Part shown: piece after piece, positions 8,456 through 18,077 of the stretch
Layout: each line of letters opens with the position of its first letter
How positions within the stretch are numbered: position 1 is the first letter of the stretch
Source of the DNA: CBDFLD01 sp965249005
GTDB lineage: Bacteria; Acidobacteriota; UBA6911
Reading direction: 5' to 3'
Assembly: GCA_965249005.1 (NCBI GenBank)
Contig: CBDFLD010000019.1
Coordinates: forward strand, 1 to 64,000
Length of the DNA: 64,000 bases
Notes under the pieces: model-generated
What the model saw: only the letters and a program-made list of their open reading frames with translations
The model's database searches: none
What the model was told of the DNA's origin: nothing
Made by a program: the position numbers and the translations under genes

Positions 8456-11400
8456 ATGAACAAACGGGCTTACCAACGTGGTGTGGGAATCATTTCGATG
8501 ATGGGCACGGCGATCTTTCTCTTCTGGGTCACTCTCGCCCTCCCGCGTATCTCACAACCGGATCCGGCGGATTCGATCGTTTCCAAAGATTCACGATCTT
8601 CCGTTTCACTCCGTTTGCCGTCGAACCGGTCCCGCGGCTCGAGCGATCCGGACACGTTTGCCAAAGCGGCCGAAGCCATGGCGCAAACCCCAATTCGTTT
8701 CGAAAAGAACATCGGTCAAGCGGCCTCCGAGGTCGATTTCGTGTCCCGTGGAAGCGGATACGCCCTGCTCCTGCAAGAAACCGAGTCCGTCATGGTGCTG
8801 ACGCACCCGGTCCCTCCTAGAACGCTCAGGAACATTTTGCAGGGCCCACTCCATTCGGAAGCTCCCCCCGTCGACTCTGTGTTTCTGAAGACGCAATGGG
8901 TCGGAGCCGCGCCCGCTCGCCCGGTAGCCTCGCAGTTGCTGCCGACCGAGACGCACTACTTCCGGGGCAATAGCCCCGATGGTTGGCATTGCAGTGTCCC
9001 GAGCTACGCCTCTGTTACCTATGAAGATCTCTATCCAGGAGTGGATCTCGTCTACTACGGGAGCCAGAACGAGGTCGAGTACGATCTACGAGTCCGGCCG
9101 GGTTCCAACCCGGAAACGATTCACCTGAGGTTCGAAGGGGCAGACGAGCTGCAGATCCAAAAGAGTGGTGATCTCGTCCTGAACACCCCGGCTGGCGAGG
9201 TCCGGCATCGAAGGCCCGTAATTTATCAGGATATAGACGGGGAGCGGCAGCTCATTGCAGGAAATTATGTCCGCAAAGGAAGATTCGAGATCGGCTTCCA
9301 AGTGCCCAGGTACGATCACAGCCGGACGCTGATCATCGATCCACTCATCGACTACTCCACGCTCCTTGGCGGGACAAACGACGAGATTGCCTTCAGCATG
9401 GCAACAGACAGCAGCGGCGCCGTCTATTTGACCGGTGAGACACAGTCGGCAAACTTCCCGGTGACGGGCGGTGCTGCAAACACCGACCACAGTGGAGCCC
9501 GAGACATCTTCGTGGTCAAGCTGAATCCAGAGGGCACCGGGATTGATTACTCCACGTATATAGGAGGAGACGACGAGGACTCCGCCACCGGCATCCTTGT
9601 CGCTGGAGACGGAAGCACCTACGTCACGGGGTTCTCGCTTTCCGCCGACTTTCCCACTACCGACGGAGCGTTCCAGACTTCCAAGCAAGCGGGCCAGGAC
9701 GCCGTCCTCTTCAAACTCAGTCCGGACGGAAGCACCCTGCAAGTATCCACCTACTATGGTGCAAACGGGGGCGAGATCCCGGGCACGATCGCGATGGACA
9801 GCGGCGGTAATATTCTGATTGGCGGAGTTACGGCTTCCACAACGCTCCAAACGAGCGGCACCGCCTTCCAGCCGGCGAATCGCGGCGGCATTGAAGGCTT
9901 CATTGCCAAATTCGACAACACTCTGTCGTTGCTTTCCGGAACCTATCTGGGTGGGTCGGGGGAAGACCGTGTCCTTGGCATCGCGACGGATTCGAACAAC
10001 AACGTCTATGCCGTCGGATACAGTGCGTCTGAAGATCTGGTCACCGCCTCTTTTCAGGATTCCAACGCCGGGGGCTTCGATGCCGTGGTTTACAAGTTCG
10101 ACGAAGAGCTCGGGATGATTTTCGGGACCTACCTGGGTGGCGGCGGCGACGACTTCGGTATCGACATCAAAGTCGATACCATGGGTCGAAGCTATGTCGT
10201 CGGGCACACGGCGTCGCTGAACTTCCCGACCACCCCTGGGGCGATTCAGTCCAGGAATCACGGAAACTTCGACCTGTTTGTCAGCCAGCTGGACGCCGGG
10301 GGTGATCAATTGATTTCCAGCACTCTCTTGGGCGGCAAGGCAAATGACTTTGCCGGCGGAATTTTCTTGCAGTCCATCTCGGAGATCATCTCCGCAGCTC
10401 CCTCCTCCGGCGCAGAGCACCCGACCGGACCTTTTCATACGAATCCAGTCTTTACCGATACCGGCCAGCTGGTCTCGGGAGTCGTGTGGGATTCCGAGGG
10501 CGTGAACACCTTTCCACTCGCAAATACGGATGCGTCGGTTGGAACTCCCTGGGAACTGCGGCTGGACTACAACAGCGTCAACCAGTCGGTCGTGATCGAT
10601 TCCAATACCATTGTGGACGTGATCCCCATCCAGCTTGCAGGCGACAGCCAGATGGACATAGCACTTCTCAACAACGAAGAGCTGACGTTTCTCGACACCA
10701 ACGGGGTCTCGACCTTCTCGGTCACCACCACCATTCAAACCTCCGGCCCGAGTCCGTTCGGCCTCGCCGGTTTGAACCACGGCACGGGCGGCGAGCACAT
10801 TGCGGTGCTCGACCGTACCGGTATCTGCACCGTTCACGACCCGAGCTTCCCCGGAGCGCCGCCAACTGTCTTCTATTCGGGCATCGACGATCCCCTTGGA
10901 ATTTCTACCATCCAGTGCGGGGGAGATCCAAACTGCCTGTGGGTCCTTGGCGAGCAGACGTCAACGATCCTAGCACCAAATCAGGATGGAACCTACACCA
11001 TTGCCGACCGATTGAATCACGGAGCGACGATAAGTCGTACCAGTGCATGGACATCCGGACCTGTCAACGACTCCGATCCCAATTCGGATCTCTTCATCGG
11101 AGGAGTGGATCCGGACGGCATCGGCAGTTTGTTTTGCGCCTACTCGGGAGAGTCGGGATTCACCACAAACACGATCCCACTCGACGACCCGCCGGTCGGA
11201 CTCGGCCTCAATCCGCTGCCCGGCCCCTCGGATCCGAGCGCGCTGGCTGTGGTGACGCCTACCGGGGTGGATATCTTTTTCAACGACAGCGGCGAGTTCA
11301 TTGCGCCCGGACAAAAGATTCGCGCGGGCTCGGACAACATCGCCGGAGGGATCGACAGCATCGACGGAAAGAGTGGCAATGATATATGGACTATCGACGC

Positions 11401-13258
11401 GTCAGGAAAACTCTGGATTTCGGGCTACCCCGACCATCCGGAAGATGCGACCGACAGCGGGGCAATCCCGGGGCCCCCGGCGACCGCGAAACTGGTCGAT
11501 TTCTTCCACCCGGACGACCCCGACAACCGGCCCGATTTCCTGACCACCGCCCCGGCAGGAGTACCTACGTTCACCTCGGGCCTGTCCATCTTCTCTCCTT
11601 CCCCGACCAATCCGATCATTACCGCCACCATTCCCATCCTCGACTCGTCCTTCCCGTTCGGGGGCTCGCATTTCAGCTCGGGCGCCGATGCGACGCTGCC
11701 GACTTATCTTCCGGTTATTCTCAAGGGTCCAGAGGGGCACGAGCTCGCGGCCCCACGGCATTCGTCCGTTGTGTCGAGCAACATCGAGGTCCACGTGACC
11801 GGTGGAACGGCCGCTACCGATTTCCCGGTTAGCCCTGGAGCTTTTCAAGTGACCCATCGGGGAGGTCTGGATGCCTTCGCACGAAAGATCCAGCTCCCGG
11901 AAGTCACGCTGCCCTCCATCAAGTTTCCACGCCTGACAACGACCGAAGGCAATCCGACGGGTCTCGATGAAAGTCAATTCACCGGTCTCGCGGTCGCAAA
12001 TCTCGGATCGACGGCAGGTCCGGTTTTCTTCACGGCATACGACACCGGCGGATCCATCATCGGAGGGCAAGGGATTACCAACCCCGCAACCCGGACCTTG
12101 AACCCGGGCGAACAACTTCCCATCGTGGACGCACAATTGTTCGGCTCGGAACTCACGAACCAGAATCCAATCGGGTGGATCGAGGTTCACAGTATTCTGA
12201 ACAAGCTGGTTGGGTTCTTCCTCATGTTCAACGGGACCCTTTCGATACTCGACGGGGCGGACGTCTCGTCGGACTCCCTGCTTCATTTCATCTTTCCGGA
12301 GATAGAGGACGAGGGCTTCACCCAGATCCATGTAGCCAACCCGAATCCGATGACCGCTTCGTTGACCATGGAGCTACTGAAGTCCGACGGGACCTCGCGC
12401 GCCCCTGCTACCCATCGGAGCGTCCCTGCCGACGGAGCGGTGGCGGAGTTTCTGACGGACCTTTTTCCCGGCGTGACACCGGTTGCCTCCGACTACCTGC
12501 GCGTGACCGCAACTCGGCGGGTGGTTCCCTTTCAGCTTCTTGGCAAGGCCATGCAATACGTGGAGGGTCTCAACGGACAGGACGCAACCGCGGGATCGAA
12601 GACCCTCTACTGCCCGCAATACGTCGTGGGCGGGCCGGATTGGCGTACAACTCTCTCGATCATCAGCATCGACTCCTCCGCCGGCACCGTCACACTCAAG
12701 CTCTTTGACAACGACGGAACCCAGCAGGGTTCGACCAAGCAGATGCAGATTTCGGCCCGTGGCAAGCTATTCATCGACGACCAGAGATTCTTCTTGGACG
12801 CGGGCGGCGCCCTGACCCAGGGCTACGTCGAGATCACCAGCGACGTCCGCCTGCGCGGAAGCGTCGTCTTTGGCGACCCGTCACGCAGCACGTTCTCGGC
12901 CGCCTTACCCCTGGTGTCCGGCCTCATGACCAGGATGGTCTATAGCCAGCTGGCCTCCAACGAAACCTATTTCATGGGTGTGGCGATTCTCAACCCGAGA
13001 GATACCGCCATGACCGCGACCATTGAAGTATACGATGCGAACGGAACGTTGCTCTTCACCACAGACGTCGCCATTGCAGCCAAGCAACGCAAGTCTCAGT
13101 TGCTGACCCAGTTCTTGCCGGCCATGGTCGGGCAAAACTTCAGCTCCGGATACGTGAGAGTGAATCTCAGCAGTCCGGGGGCTAGTTTTGCCTTGTTTGG
13201 AACGAATATCTTGGATGTGCTTTCCGCCGTTGCGGCACAAGCCGCGCCGGGTCTGTGA
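8456..13258 (+). CDS. Giant SBBP-repeat surface protein with four C-terminal sandwich modules
   Basis: The 1600-residue protein starts at the ATG at 8456, which has AGGA six bases upstream; 32 in-frame codons before it look untranslated. A signal anchor covers residues about 11-32. Residues 75-300 match the N-terminal domain usually found before SBBP repeats (PIRFEKNIGQ, TEPYHYFRG-like TETHYFRGNSPDGW). Residues 300-640 hold SBBP beta-propeller repeats, recognised by DYSTYIGGDDEDSATGI, GTYLGGSGEDRVLGIATDSN and NFPTT. A diverged 450-residue middle follows, then one more SBBP-like piece (ATDFPVSPGAFQVTHRGG). From about residue 1175 come four similar modules of about 105 residues. It is probably secreted or surface-bound, with a role in adhesion or the matrix. 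No enzyme motif is seen. Confidence 0.85.
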   Translation: MNKRAYQRGVGIISMMGTAIFLFWVTLALPRISQPDPADSIVSKDSRSSVSLRLPSNRSRGSSDPDTFAKAAEAMAQTPIRFEKNIGQAASEVDFVSRGSGYALLLQETESVMVLTHPVPPRTLRNILQGPLHSEAPPVDSVFLKTQWVGAAPARPVASQLLPTETHYFRGNSPDGWHCSVPSYASVTYEDLYPGVDLVYYGSQNEVEYDLRVRPGSNPETIHLRFEGADELQIQKSGDLVLNTPAGEVRHRRPVIYQDIDGERQLIAGNYVRKGRFEIGFQVPRYDHSRTLIIDPLIDYSTLLGGTNDEIAFSMATDSSGAVYLTGETQSANFPVTGGAANTDHSGARDIFVVKLNPEGTGIDYSTYIGGDDEDSATGILVAGDGSTYVTGFSLSADFPTTDGAFQTSKQAGQDAVLFKLSPDGSTLQVSTYYGANGGEIPGTIAMDSGGNILIGGVTASTTLQTSGTAFQPANRGGIEGFIAKFDNTLSLLSGTYLGGSGEDRVLGIATDSNNNVYAVGYSASEDLVTASFQDSNAGGFDAVVYKFDEELGMIFGTYLGGGGDDFGIDIKVDTMGRSYVVGHTASLNFPTTPGAIQSRNHGNFDLFVSQLDAGGDQLISSTLLGGKANDFAGGIFLQSISEIISAAPSSGAEHPTGPFHTNPVFTDTGQLVSGVVWDSEGVNTFPLANTDASVGTPWELRLDYNSVNQSVVIDSNTIVDVIPIQLAGDSQMDIALLNNEELTFLDTNGVSTFSVTTTIQTSGPSPFGLAGLNHGTGGEHIAVLDRTGICTVHDPSFPGAPPTVFYSGIDDPLGISTIQCGGDPNCLWVLGEQTSTILAPNQDGTYTIADRLNHGATISRTSAWTSGPVNDSDPNSDLFIGGVDPDGIGSLFCAYSGESGFTTNTIPLDDPPVGLGLNPLPGPSDPSALAVVTPTGVDIFFNDSGEFIAPGQKIRAGSDNIAGGIDSIDGKSGNDIWTIDASGKLWISGYPDHPEDATDSGAIPGPPATAKLVDFFHPDDPDNRPDFLTTAPAGVPTFTSGLSIFSPSPTNPIITATIPILDSSFPFGGSHFSSGADATLPTYLPVILKGPEGHELAAPRHSSVVSSNIEVHVTGGTAATDFPVSPGAFQVTHRGGLDAFARKIQLPEVTLPSIKFPRLTTTEGNPTGLDESQFTGLAVANLGSTAGPVFFTAYDTGGSIIGGQGITNPATRTLNPGEQLPIVDAQLFGSELTNQNPIGWIEVHSILNKLVGFFLMFNGTLSILDGADVSSDSLLHFIFPEIEDEGFTQIHVANPNPMTASLTMELLKSDGTSRAPATHRSVPADGAVAEFLTDLFPGVTPVASDYLRVTATRRVVPFQLLGKAMQYVEGLNGQDATAGSKTLYCPQYVVGGPDWRTTLSIISIDSSAGTVTLKLFDNDGTQQGSTKQMQISARGKLFIDDQRFFLDAGGALTQGYVEITSDVRLRGSVVFGDPSRSTFSAALPLVSGLMTRMVYSQLASNETYFMGVAILNPRDTAMTATIEVYDANGTLLFTTDVAIAAKQRKSQLLTQFLPAMVGQNFSSGYVRVNLSSPGASFALFGTNILDVLSAVAAQAAPGL

Positions 13259-13296
13259 CCCGGCGCCCTTTCCGCTCGACGCAGGACGCTTCGCGC

Positions 13297-14016
13297 TCAG
13301 CGCTCTATCTGGAACTCGATCGGCGAAGACCTTGCCAATTCTTTGCCGTCCTCATTCAAGGCTTGCACCATCCATCGATATCGGACCTCCGGCTCGAGTC
13401 TCTCGAGTAGCTCCGGCGGTGGAAGATACTTCTGACTTCGCGTCGTGGCCGTCCACAGGACGCCATCCGGCCCGGAGATCTGAAGGCGAAAGTCAGCCTC
13501 GATCGGGATGGTCGACCACTCGAACAGCCGCATGGTCTCGACCTGGTCTACGGGGGTGACGGCCTGAATGGACACCCCTCTGGTCGTCGAGATCGGGCCG
13601 GTGACCGCTGACTTCCCTGGTTCCAAGGTCGTCCTCTCGATCCAAACCCAAAGGACCGCTGCCGCAACCACCACGACTATGGCCGCAGCAGCACGCAGGC
13701 CACGGACTCGGGACAGCCACGGCGAGGCCGGCCGGCCCGTGTCCCAGGGCGCAGGCCTGGCATCCAGTCGTTTCTCGATCTTCTTCCACCTCAAATCGTC
13801 GAGTTCAGCCGGTTCTTCGGCCATGCGCTGCTGGAGTTGCAGGCAGGGAGCGCAGCAACTCAGGTGGTCTTCGATCGCACCGATCCGATCCGGGTTCAGC
13901 TCTCCGGTTGCGTAGGCCCGGATCTGCTCGACGTCGGGGCATTCCGCCTTTTGGTCCTTCAAGCGTTCGAGAATCCCAGAGTAGTTTTGTTCGAATTCTT
14001 TTTCGTCGATTGGCAT
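13297..14016 (-). CDS. Membrane-bound anti-sigma factor with zinc-finger domain
   Basis: The 239-residue protein has an N-terminal anti-sigma zinc-finger-like segment (residues about 25-75) with the HLSCCAPCLQLQQRM motif: His-x3-Cys-x2-Cys as in ZAS domains. One transmembrane helix follows (about 115-135, AAAIVVVVAAAVLWVW), then a periplasmic domain. The ATG at 14016 is preferred because AGG lies eight bases upstream. A longer frame to 14061 would overlap the sigma gene. The gene sits eight bases after the sigma stop, so the pair is one operon. It presumably holds the sigma factor at the membrane until a surface signal releases it. Confidence 0.85.
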   Translation of the reverse strand: MPIDEKEFEQNYSGILERLKDQKAECPDVEQIRAYATGELNPDRIGAIEDHLSCCAPCLQLQQRMAEEPAELDDLRWKKIEKRLDARPAPWDTGRPASPWLSRVRGLRAAAAIVVVVAAAVLWVWIERTTLEPGKSAVTGPISTTRGVSIQAVTPVDQVETMRLFEWSTIPIEADFRLQISGPDGVLWTATTRSQKYLPPPELLERLEPEVRYRWMVQALNEDGKELARSSPIEFQIER

Positions 14017-14024
14017 ATTGCGGC

Positions 14025-14606
14025 CTATTGCTTCATACGATTGCCGATCTTGCCTTCCCATCGAATCTGGAAGTTTCGCCGCGCATTCTGTAAGTAGGAC
14101 CGAATCTGACTGATTTCATATCCCGTGGCTGCCTCAATCTCTTGATAGCTGTAGCCCTCGATATACTTGAAAAGTAACACCGTCCTCTGCTCTGGACTCA
14201 ACGATCGGATGATCTGCATCGCAATCCCCATCTCCTGAGCGAGAATCGCGGATCTTTCAGTATCGCTCTCTCCGCTCTCTCTTACCGGCATGGATTCTTC
14301 GAGTATGCGTTGCTGGGTCATCCGATCGCGAATCCGGTTCAGACACAGATTAGTCGCAATGCGGCAGACCCAGGCCCGGAAATGGCTGCCACGCATGGAG
14401 GGAAAGCGCTGATAGGCTCGCAGGAAGGTCTCGTGGGTAAGGTCTTCCGCCTGTTCAAAATCTTTGACAAGCCGAAGGCATACGCCAAACACCTGCCGCC
14501 GCGAGCGCTCATAAAGCTTCTCGAAGTAGTGGTTCTGGCCCGAGGCACGAAACAGCTCGATCCATTCCACTTCCTCCGGATCTTCTGGGATATCGTCTGC
14601 CACCAT
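14025..14606 (-). CDS. ECF RNA polymerase sigma factor
   Basis: The protein has 193 residues from the ATG at 14606. Region 2 is seen in LYERSRRQVFGVCLRLVKD and AEDLTHETFLRAYQRFPSM, and region 4 in IIRSLSPEQRTVLLFKYIEG followed by YSYQEIEAATGYEISQIRSY. This is the standard two-domain ECF architecture. The start is uncertain: the only strong ribosome site (GGAGG) is placed for an out-of-frame ATG at 14617, and the frame is open to 14765. It is cotranscribed with its anti-sigma factor downstream. Targets probably include nearby surface genes, but I could not prove a shared promoter motif. Confidence 0.9.
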   Translation of the reverse strand: MVADDIPEDPEEVEWIELFRASGQNHYFEKLYERSRRQVFGVCLRLVKDFEQAEDLTHETFLRAYQRFPSMRGSHFRAWVCRIATNLCLNRIRDRMTQQRILEESMPVRESGESDTERSAILAQEMGIAMQIIRSLSPEQRTVLLFKYIEGYSYQEIEAATGYEISQIRSYLQNARRNFQIRWEGKIGNRMKQ

Positions 14607-14808
14607 GTATGCGTCATTTTGGTGGCCTCCGGTCCGTTTCGTCAAGCCGAATGGAAGCTTCCGACCGCAACCGGACGTACCCGCCCTCAGACATGGTCCG
14701 GAAATGACGAAACGTCCTTCCCCCCATTCTCTAAATGAAAGACCCCTGAGGATGGAAAATGGCATAATGCGGGCTGTTTTTTGTGCTGGCGTAGATCTGG
14801 TTCCGCCT

Positions 14809-17604
14809 ATGAAAATTTCCCTTCCTTCTTACGCCGAAAAACTCGTGGAAGCTGGCTGTTTGTCTACCCTCATAGTCTCCCCGATCTTCTTCAATCCCAA
14901 CTCCATGCGCGTTTTCGAGGAGGATAAGATCCCTCTGCTTCGCTCCATTGCGATCCTGATCGCACTCGGCCTGCTCATACGGCACTGGGAGAACCGAAGG
15001 GCCCATGGATCGTCCCGCGAGCAATTCTGGCGACTGCCGCTCATCAGGCCGGCGCTGCTGTGGGGCGGCGTATATGTTGCGGCGACCATCTTTAGTATTG
15101 CGCCTCGGGTATCCTTCTGGGGGGCGTACGTCCGGCAGCAGGGCCTATACACCTGGCTCAGCTACATCGTTGTGTTCCTCGGCACAGCCCTGGTTTTACG
15201 AAGTCCGATGCAGATGGATCGCGTGGTGACCACGATCGTTCTGACCAGCATTCCACCCTCTTTGTATGGAGTGCTGCAATACTCGGGCAGAGATCCATTC
15301 CCATGGGCTCTGGGCTTTGACGAGCGGATTTTCAGTACCGCGGGGAATCCGATCTTCGCTGCCGCATGGCTCGTCCTGATCATTCCCGTCACCCTGGCGA
15401 AGGTGCTGCAGAGCTCGGCCGCAGTGCTCGGGGGCTCGTCTGACGGCAAGTCTGCTACCGGCCAGACCATCGAAGCGGTCTTGGCCGGAGGCTACCTTTT
15501 TCTTCTTTGCTTTCAAGTCATGATCGTCGTTCTCACCAACAGCCGGGGCCCACTGCTGGGACTCGGCGCCGGCATCACCGTCTTCTTGCTCACCTTGGCC
15601 GCTCGCTTGCATCGACGCACCATGAAGCGCCTCGTGGCAGGCCTGGCACTGGCCGCCGCTCTTTTCCTCTGGCTCCTGAATCTTCCGGACGGCCCGCTGG
15701 CATCGCTTCGCGACACACCATACCTGGATCGCCTGGCGCGCATCTCCGAGGTGGGGGACTCGAGTGCTCGCCCCATCATATGGGAAGGGGCCACTCGACT
15801 GTTGGCGGCCGAGCCGTCGAGAAGCCTCTTTGGCTATGGTCCGGATACAGTTTTTGAAGCATACACGCGTTTTCATCCCGTTGAGCTCCACCGGATCCAC
15901 CCAGGTGCCTGGTCCGTTGATCGGTCGCACAACGTAATCTTCGACGATTGGATCATGACCGGAGTTTTCGGATGTGCGATCCACCTCGGCTTCCTTGTCC
16001 TCGTTGTTCTGGCCGCGCTGCGCGGCCTGGGTCTGATTCCCCGGCGCGGGATTTTCCTGTCGATCCTCGCCTCCGGGGCTGTGGTTGGAGCTCTCGTTGC
16101 TGCCTTGGCCGACGGCAGCTTTCGTTTTGCGCCGCTCGGGTTGGCAGCCGGCAGTTGTCTGGCCTTCGGCATCTTCCTCACAGTCGGAACACGAGCTCCG
16201 AGGGCCAAGCGCCAGCGAACGCTCACGCATCAAGAGTGGCTTTGGATTGCAATGATTTCGGCGGTCGTGGGCAATTTCATCGAAGGTCAGTTTGGAATCG
16301 CTACTGCGACGACGTGGCTCTATTTCTGGGTATATGCGGGGTTAGCAGCATCGCTCACCCGTCTGCAACGGAACCACTCCGCGGAAACCCCGGTCGCAAA
16401 CGCTACTACCGCCGAATCCCGCTGGGCAGAGCCAAGTGGTTTGACGCTGCGGGTCCTCAGCCTGGGAGTGGCGCTGATCGGGATCATCCTCACGTTTATC
16501 TTCCGCAGCTCCGTGGCCGCGGAGCGCGAGTCCTATCCCGCCTTGATTTACCTGCTCGGGGTCTTGTGGCCCCTGGGAGCCTTGATTCTGGTCGGCTCCG
16601 AGCTACAGACCGGAAAGTGCCGTCGGGTAGCGGCCGGACTCGGAGTCTATGGAGCCTGGTCTCTGGTTCCCTGCGCAACATTTTTCGCTCTGCACTCCTG
16701 GTGGCTGCAACGGAGCTCCTGGACCACCGCAGGCACCCCGGAAATGGCGTCGCAACTGGCATCCCGGCAGGCAAATGTCATATCGATTCTGTACGCGTCG
16801 GTTCTGCTGATCGTGATCGGAATGGCTGCCGCCATGGCAACGGTGGAATCCTCCGAGTCCACGAAGCATGTTCCACGAAGCGCTCTCGGGCAAACTGCTT
16901 TCCGCAGGTTTCTCTATGGGGTGCTCTGGGTTGTCTCGGCGTTCGCGATCCTCCGAAGCAATTTGAATTTCAGCCGGGCCGACATTCACTCCAAGATAGG
17001 CTCCGTCCTGGAAAAAGAAAAACAATGGGCACTGGCTCAAATCCAATACGACCACGCGCGGCGCCTCCGGTCCGACGTTATCCCCTATGCCGCCGGCTCG
17101 AGTCGCACCCGGATGGAGCAAGCCAAAATCGAGAACCAATTGGAAAAACCGCACAGGTATGTCGAACAGGCCATCGAGATCCTCGAGCATAACCTGAGCC
17201 GGCACCCGTGCAACCTGGACGCCGTGAGAAACCTCGCTCGCACCCATCGGACGGCGGCCCTGCTGAGTGTCGAGCCAAACGCGCGGACGCAACATTTCGA
17301 CGATGCCGGAAGGTATCTTTCTTATGCCGTGCAGTTGAGCCCGGACAGGCCTGAGCTCTGGAACGGTTGGGCGGCCATTGAGCTCGACCGTGGACGGGTG
17401 GCAACGGCAAGTGCGAAGCTCGATCGTTCGCTGCAACTCGACGACGAGTTCATCAAAACGTACCTTCTTCGAGCACGCGTTCATCTGGATCAGAGGGACT
17501 ACCGACAGGCGTTGAACGACTACGAGCGTGCTTTGCGGATTCAGCCCAATTCAGCCGCGGCCCTGAGAGGAAAATCCCTCGTGCTCGGTCGGCTGCAGAA
17601 ATGA
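14809..17604 (+). CDS. O-antigen ligase/polymerase-like membrane protein with TPR tail
   Basis: The 931-residue protein begins with MKISLPSYAEKLVEAGCLST, a typical opening of acidobacterial O-antigen ligase-like proteins. The frame is open further upstream, and no start has a convincing ribosome site. About a dozen hydrophobic helices occupy residues 15-700. The Wzy_C-type loop is visible around NSRGPLLGLGAGI and the periplasmic RPIIWEGATRLLAAEPSRSL, followed by SHNVIFDDWIMTGVFG. The last 200 residues are TPR repeats (WALAQIQYDHARRL, AALRGKSLVLGRLQ). It probably joins or polymerises surface glycans at the inner membrane; the tail may recruit partners. It is divergent from the sigma/anti-sigma pair. 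Confidence 0.85.
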   Translation: MKISLPSYAEKLVEAGCLSTLIVSPIFFNPNSMRVFEEDKIPLLRSIAILIALGLLIRHWENRRAHGSSREQFWRLPLIRPALLWGGVYVAATIFSIAPRVSFWGAYVRQQGLYTWLSYIVVFLGTALVLRSPMQMDRVVTTIVLTSIPPSLYGVLQYSGRDPFPWALGFDERIFSTAGNPIFAAAWLVLIIPVTLAKVLQSSAAVLGGSSDGKSATGQTIEAVLAGGYLFLLCFQVMIVVLTNSRGPLLGLGAGITVFLLTLAARLHRRTMKRLVAGLALAAALFLWLLNLPDGPLASLRDTPYLDRLARISEVGDSSARPIIWEGATRLLAAEPSRSLFGYGPDTVFEAYTRFHPVELHRIHPGAWSVDRSHNVIFDDWIMTGVFGCAIHLGFLVLVVLAALRGLGLIPRRGIFLSILASGAVVGALVAALADGSFRFAPLGLAAGSCLAFGIFLTVGTRAPRAKRQRTLTHQEWLWIAMISAVVGNFIEGQFGIATATTWLYFWVYAGLAASLTRLQRNHSAETPVANATTAESRWAEPSGLTLRVLSLGVALIGIILTFIFRSSVAAERESYPALIYLLGVLWPLGALILVGSELQTGKCRRVAAGLGVYGAWSLVPCATFFALHSWWLQRSSWTTAGTPEMASQLASRQANVISILYASVLLIVIGMAAAMATVESSESTKHVPRSALGQTAFRRFLYGVLWVVSAFAILRSNLNFSRADIHSKIGSVLEKEKQWALAQIQYDHARRLRSDVIPYAAGSSRTRMEQAKIENQLEKPHRYVEQAIEILEHNLSRHPCNLDAVRNLARTHRTAALLSVEPNARTQHFDDAGRYLSYAVQLSPDRPELWNGWAAIELDRGRVATASAKLDRSLQLDDEFIKTYLLRARVHLDQRDYRQALNDYERALRIQPNSAAALRGKSLVLGRLQK

Positions 17605-18077
17605 GTGGGGGGTGCGTCACCACGCCTCCGTGCGGTTTGATTGGAAATGGCGCGACTCTGGGTACTGCTGTTCCTGAATACGATAGCGTATTGGCGAATT
17701 CAGGCACTAGAATGCACGGGTCGTTTTCGCGCGTCGCAGCGAGAGGTGCGCCGGGAGGCTGTGTGACAAGCAGTGACATCTTTATCAGCTTCACCTTGGG
17801 CTGGCAGTGTTGTGGTTTGGCACGACCGCAGCCCTGCTCCTGGGCGCGACAACTTTTTCTCTCGCAGCCCTGGCGTTTCTCTGGTTCGAGCGCCAGGCAA
17901 CGGTTCTGACTCAGTCACCGGAGCGTGAGACGCCTTCTCTTGAAGACAATAAGCTGCTGAGTCGTCTTTTCCTGTCGACGCACGGTCCGCTTGCACCCGT
18001 TTGGTGCCCGAGCACGCTCGCTGGATCGAAAGGCAGCATTAGCCGCCACGTGGGCGCTTCTCTTTTGGGGGCCATAG
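17605..18077. other. Intergenic stretch without a convincing gene
   Basis: These 473 bases contain no frame I trust. A nested inverted repeat lies shortly after the ligase stop: CCTGAAT (17673-17679) pairs with ATTCAGG (17698-17704), and inside it AATACG pairs with CGTATT (17677-17682 and 17687-17692). This could end the ligase transcript, although no T-run follows. A GTG-initiated frame at 17807 starts with a hydrophobic helix but then runs out of frame into the MFS gene, so it is left unannotated. Confidence 0.4.

Noticed and set aside
9086..10837. 583-codon open frame antisense to the SBBP gene
   Set aside because: High GC keeps the opposite strand open; the text has no domain, no signal and no start context, and the sense frame is clearly a real repeat protein.
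14339..14617. 92-codon frame with a well-placed GGAGG inside the sigma factor gene
   Set aside because: It is out of frame with sigma region 2 and has no recognisable content; the ribosome site is probably chance or belongs to an upstream start of the sigma gene.
15196..16233. 345-codon frame opposite the O-antigen ligase
   Set aside because: Composition is that of a shadow (Gln, Arg, Glu rich, no hydrophobic core).
17816..17832. Possible second sigma-54 promoter, TTGGCACGACCGCAGCC
   Set aside because: The -24 half is perfect, but the -12 half reads CAGC instead of TTGC, and it lies 245 bases before the MFS start.
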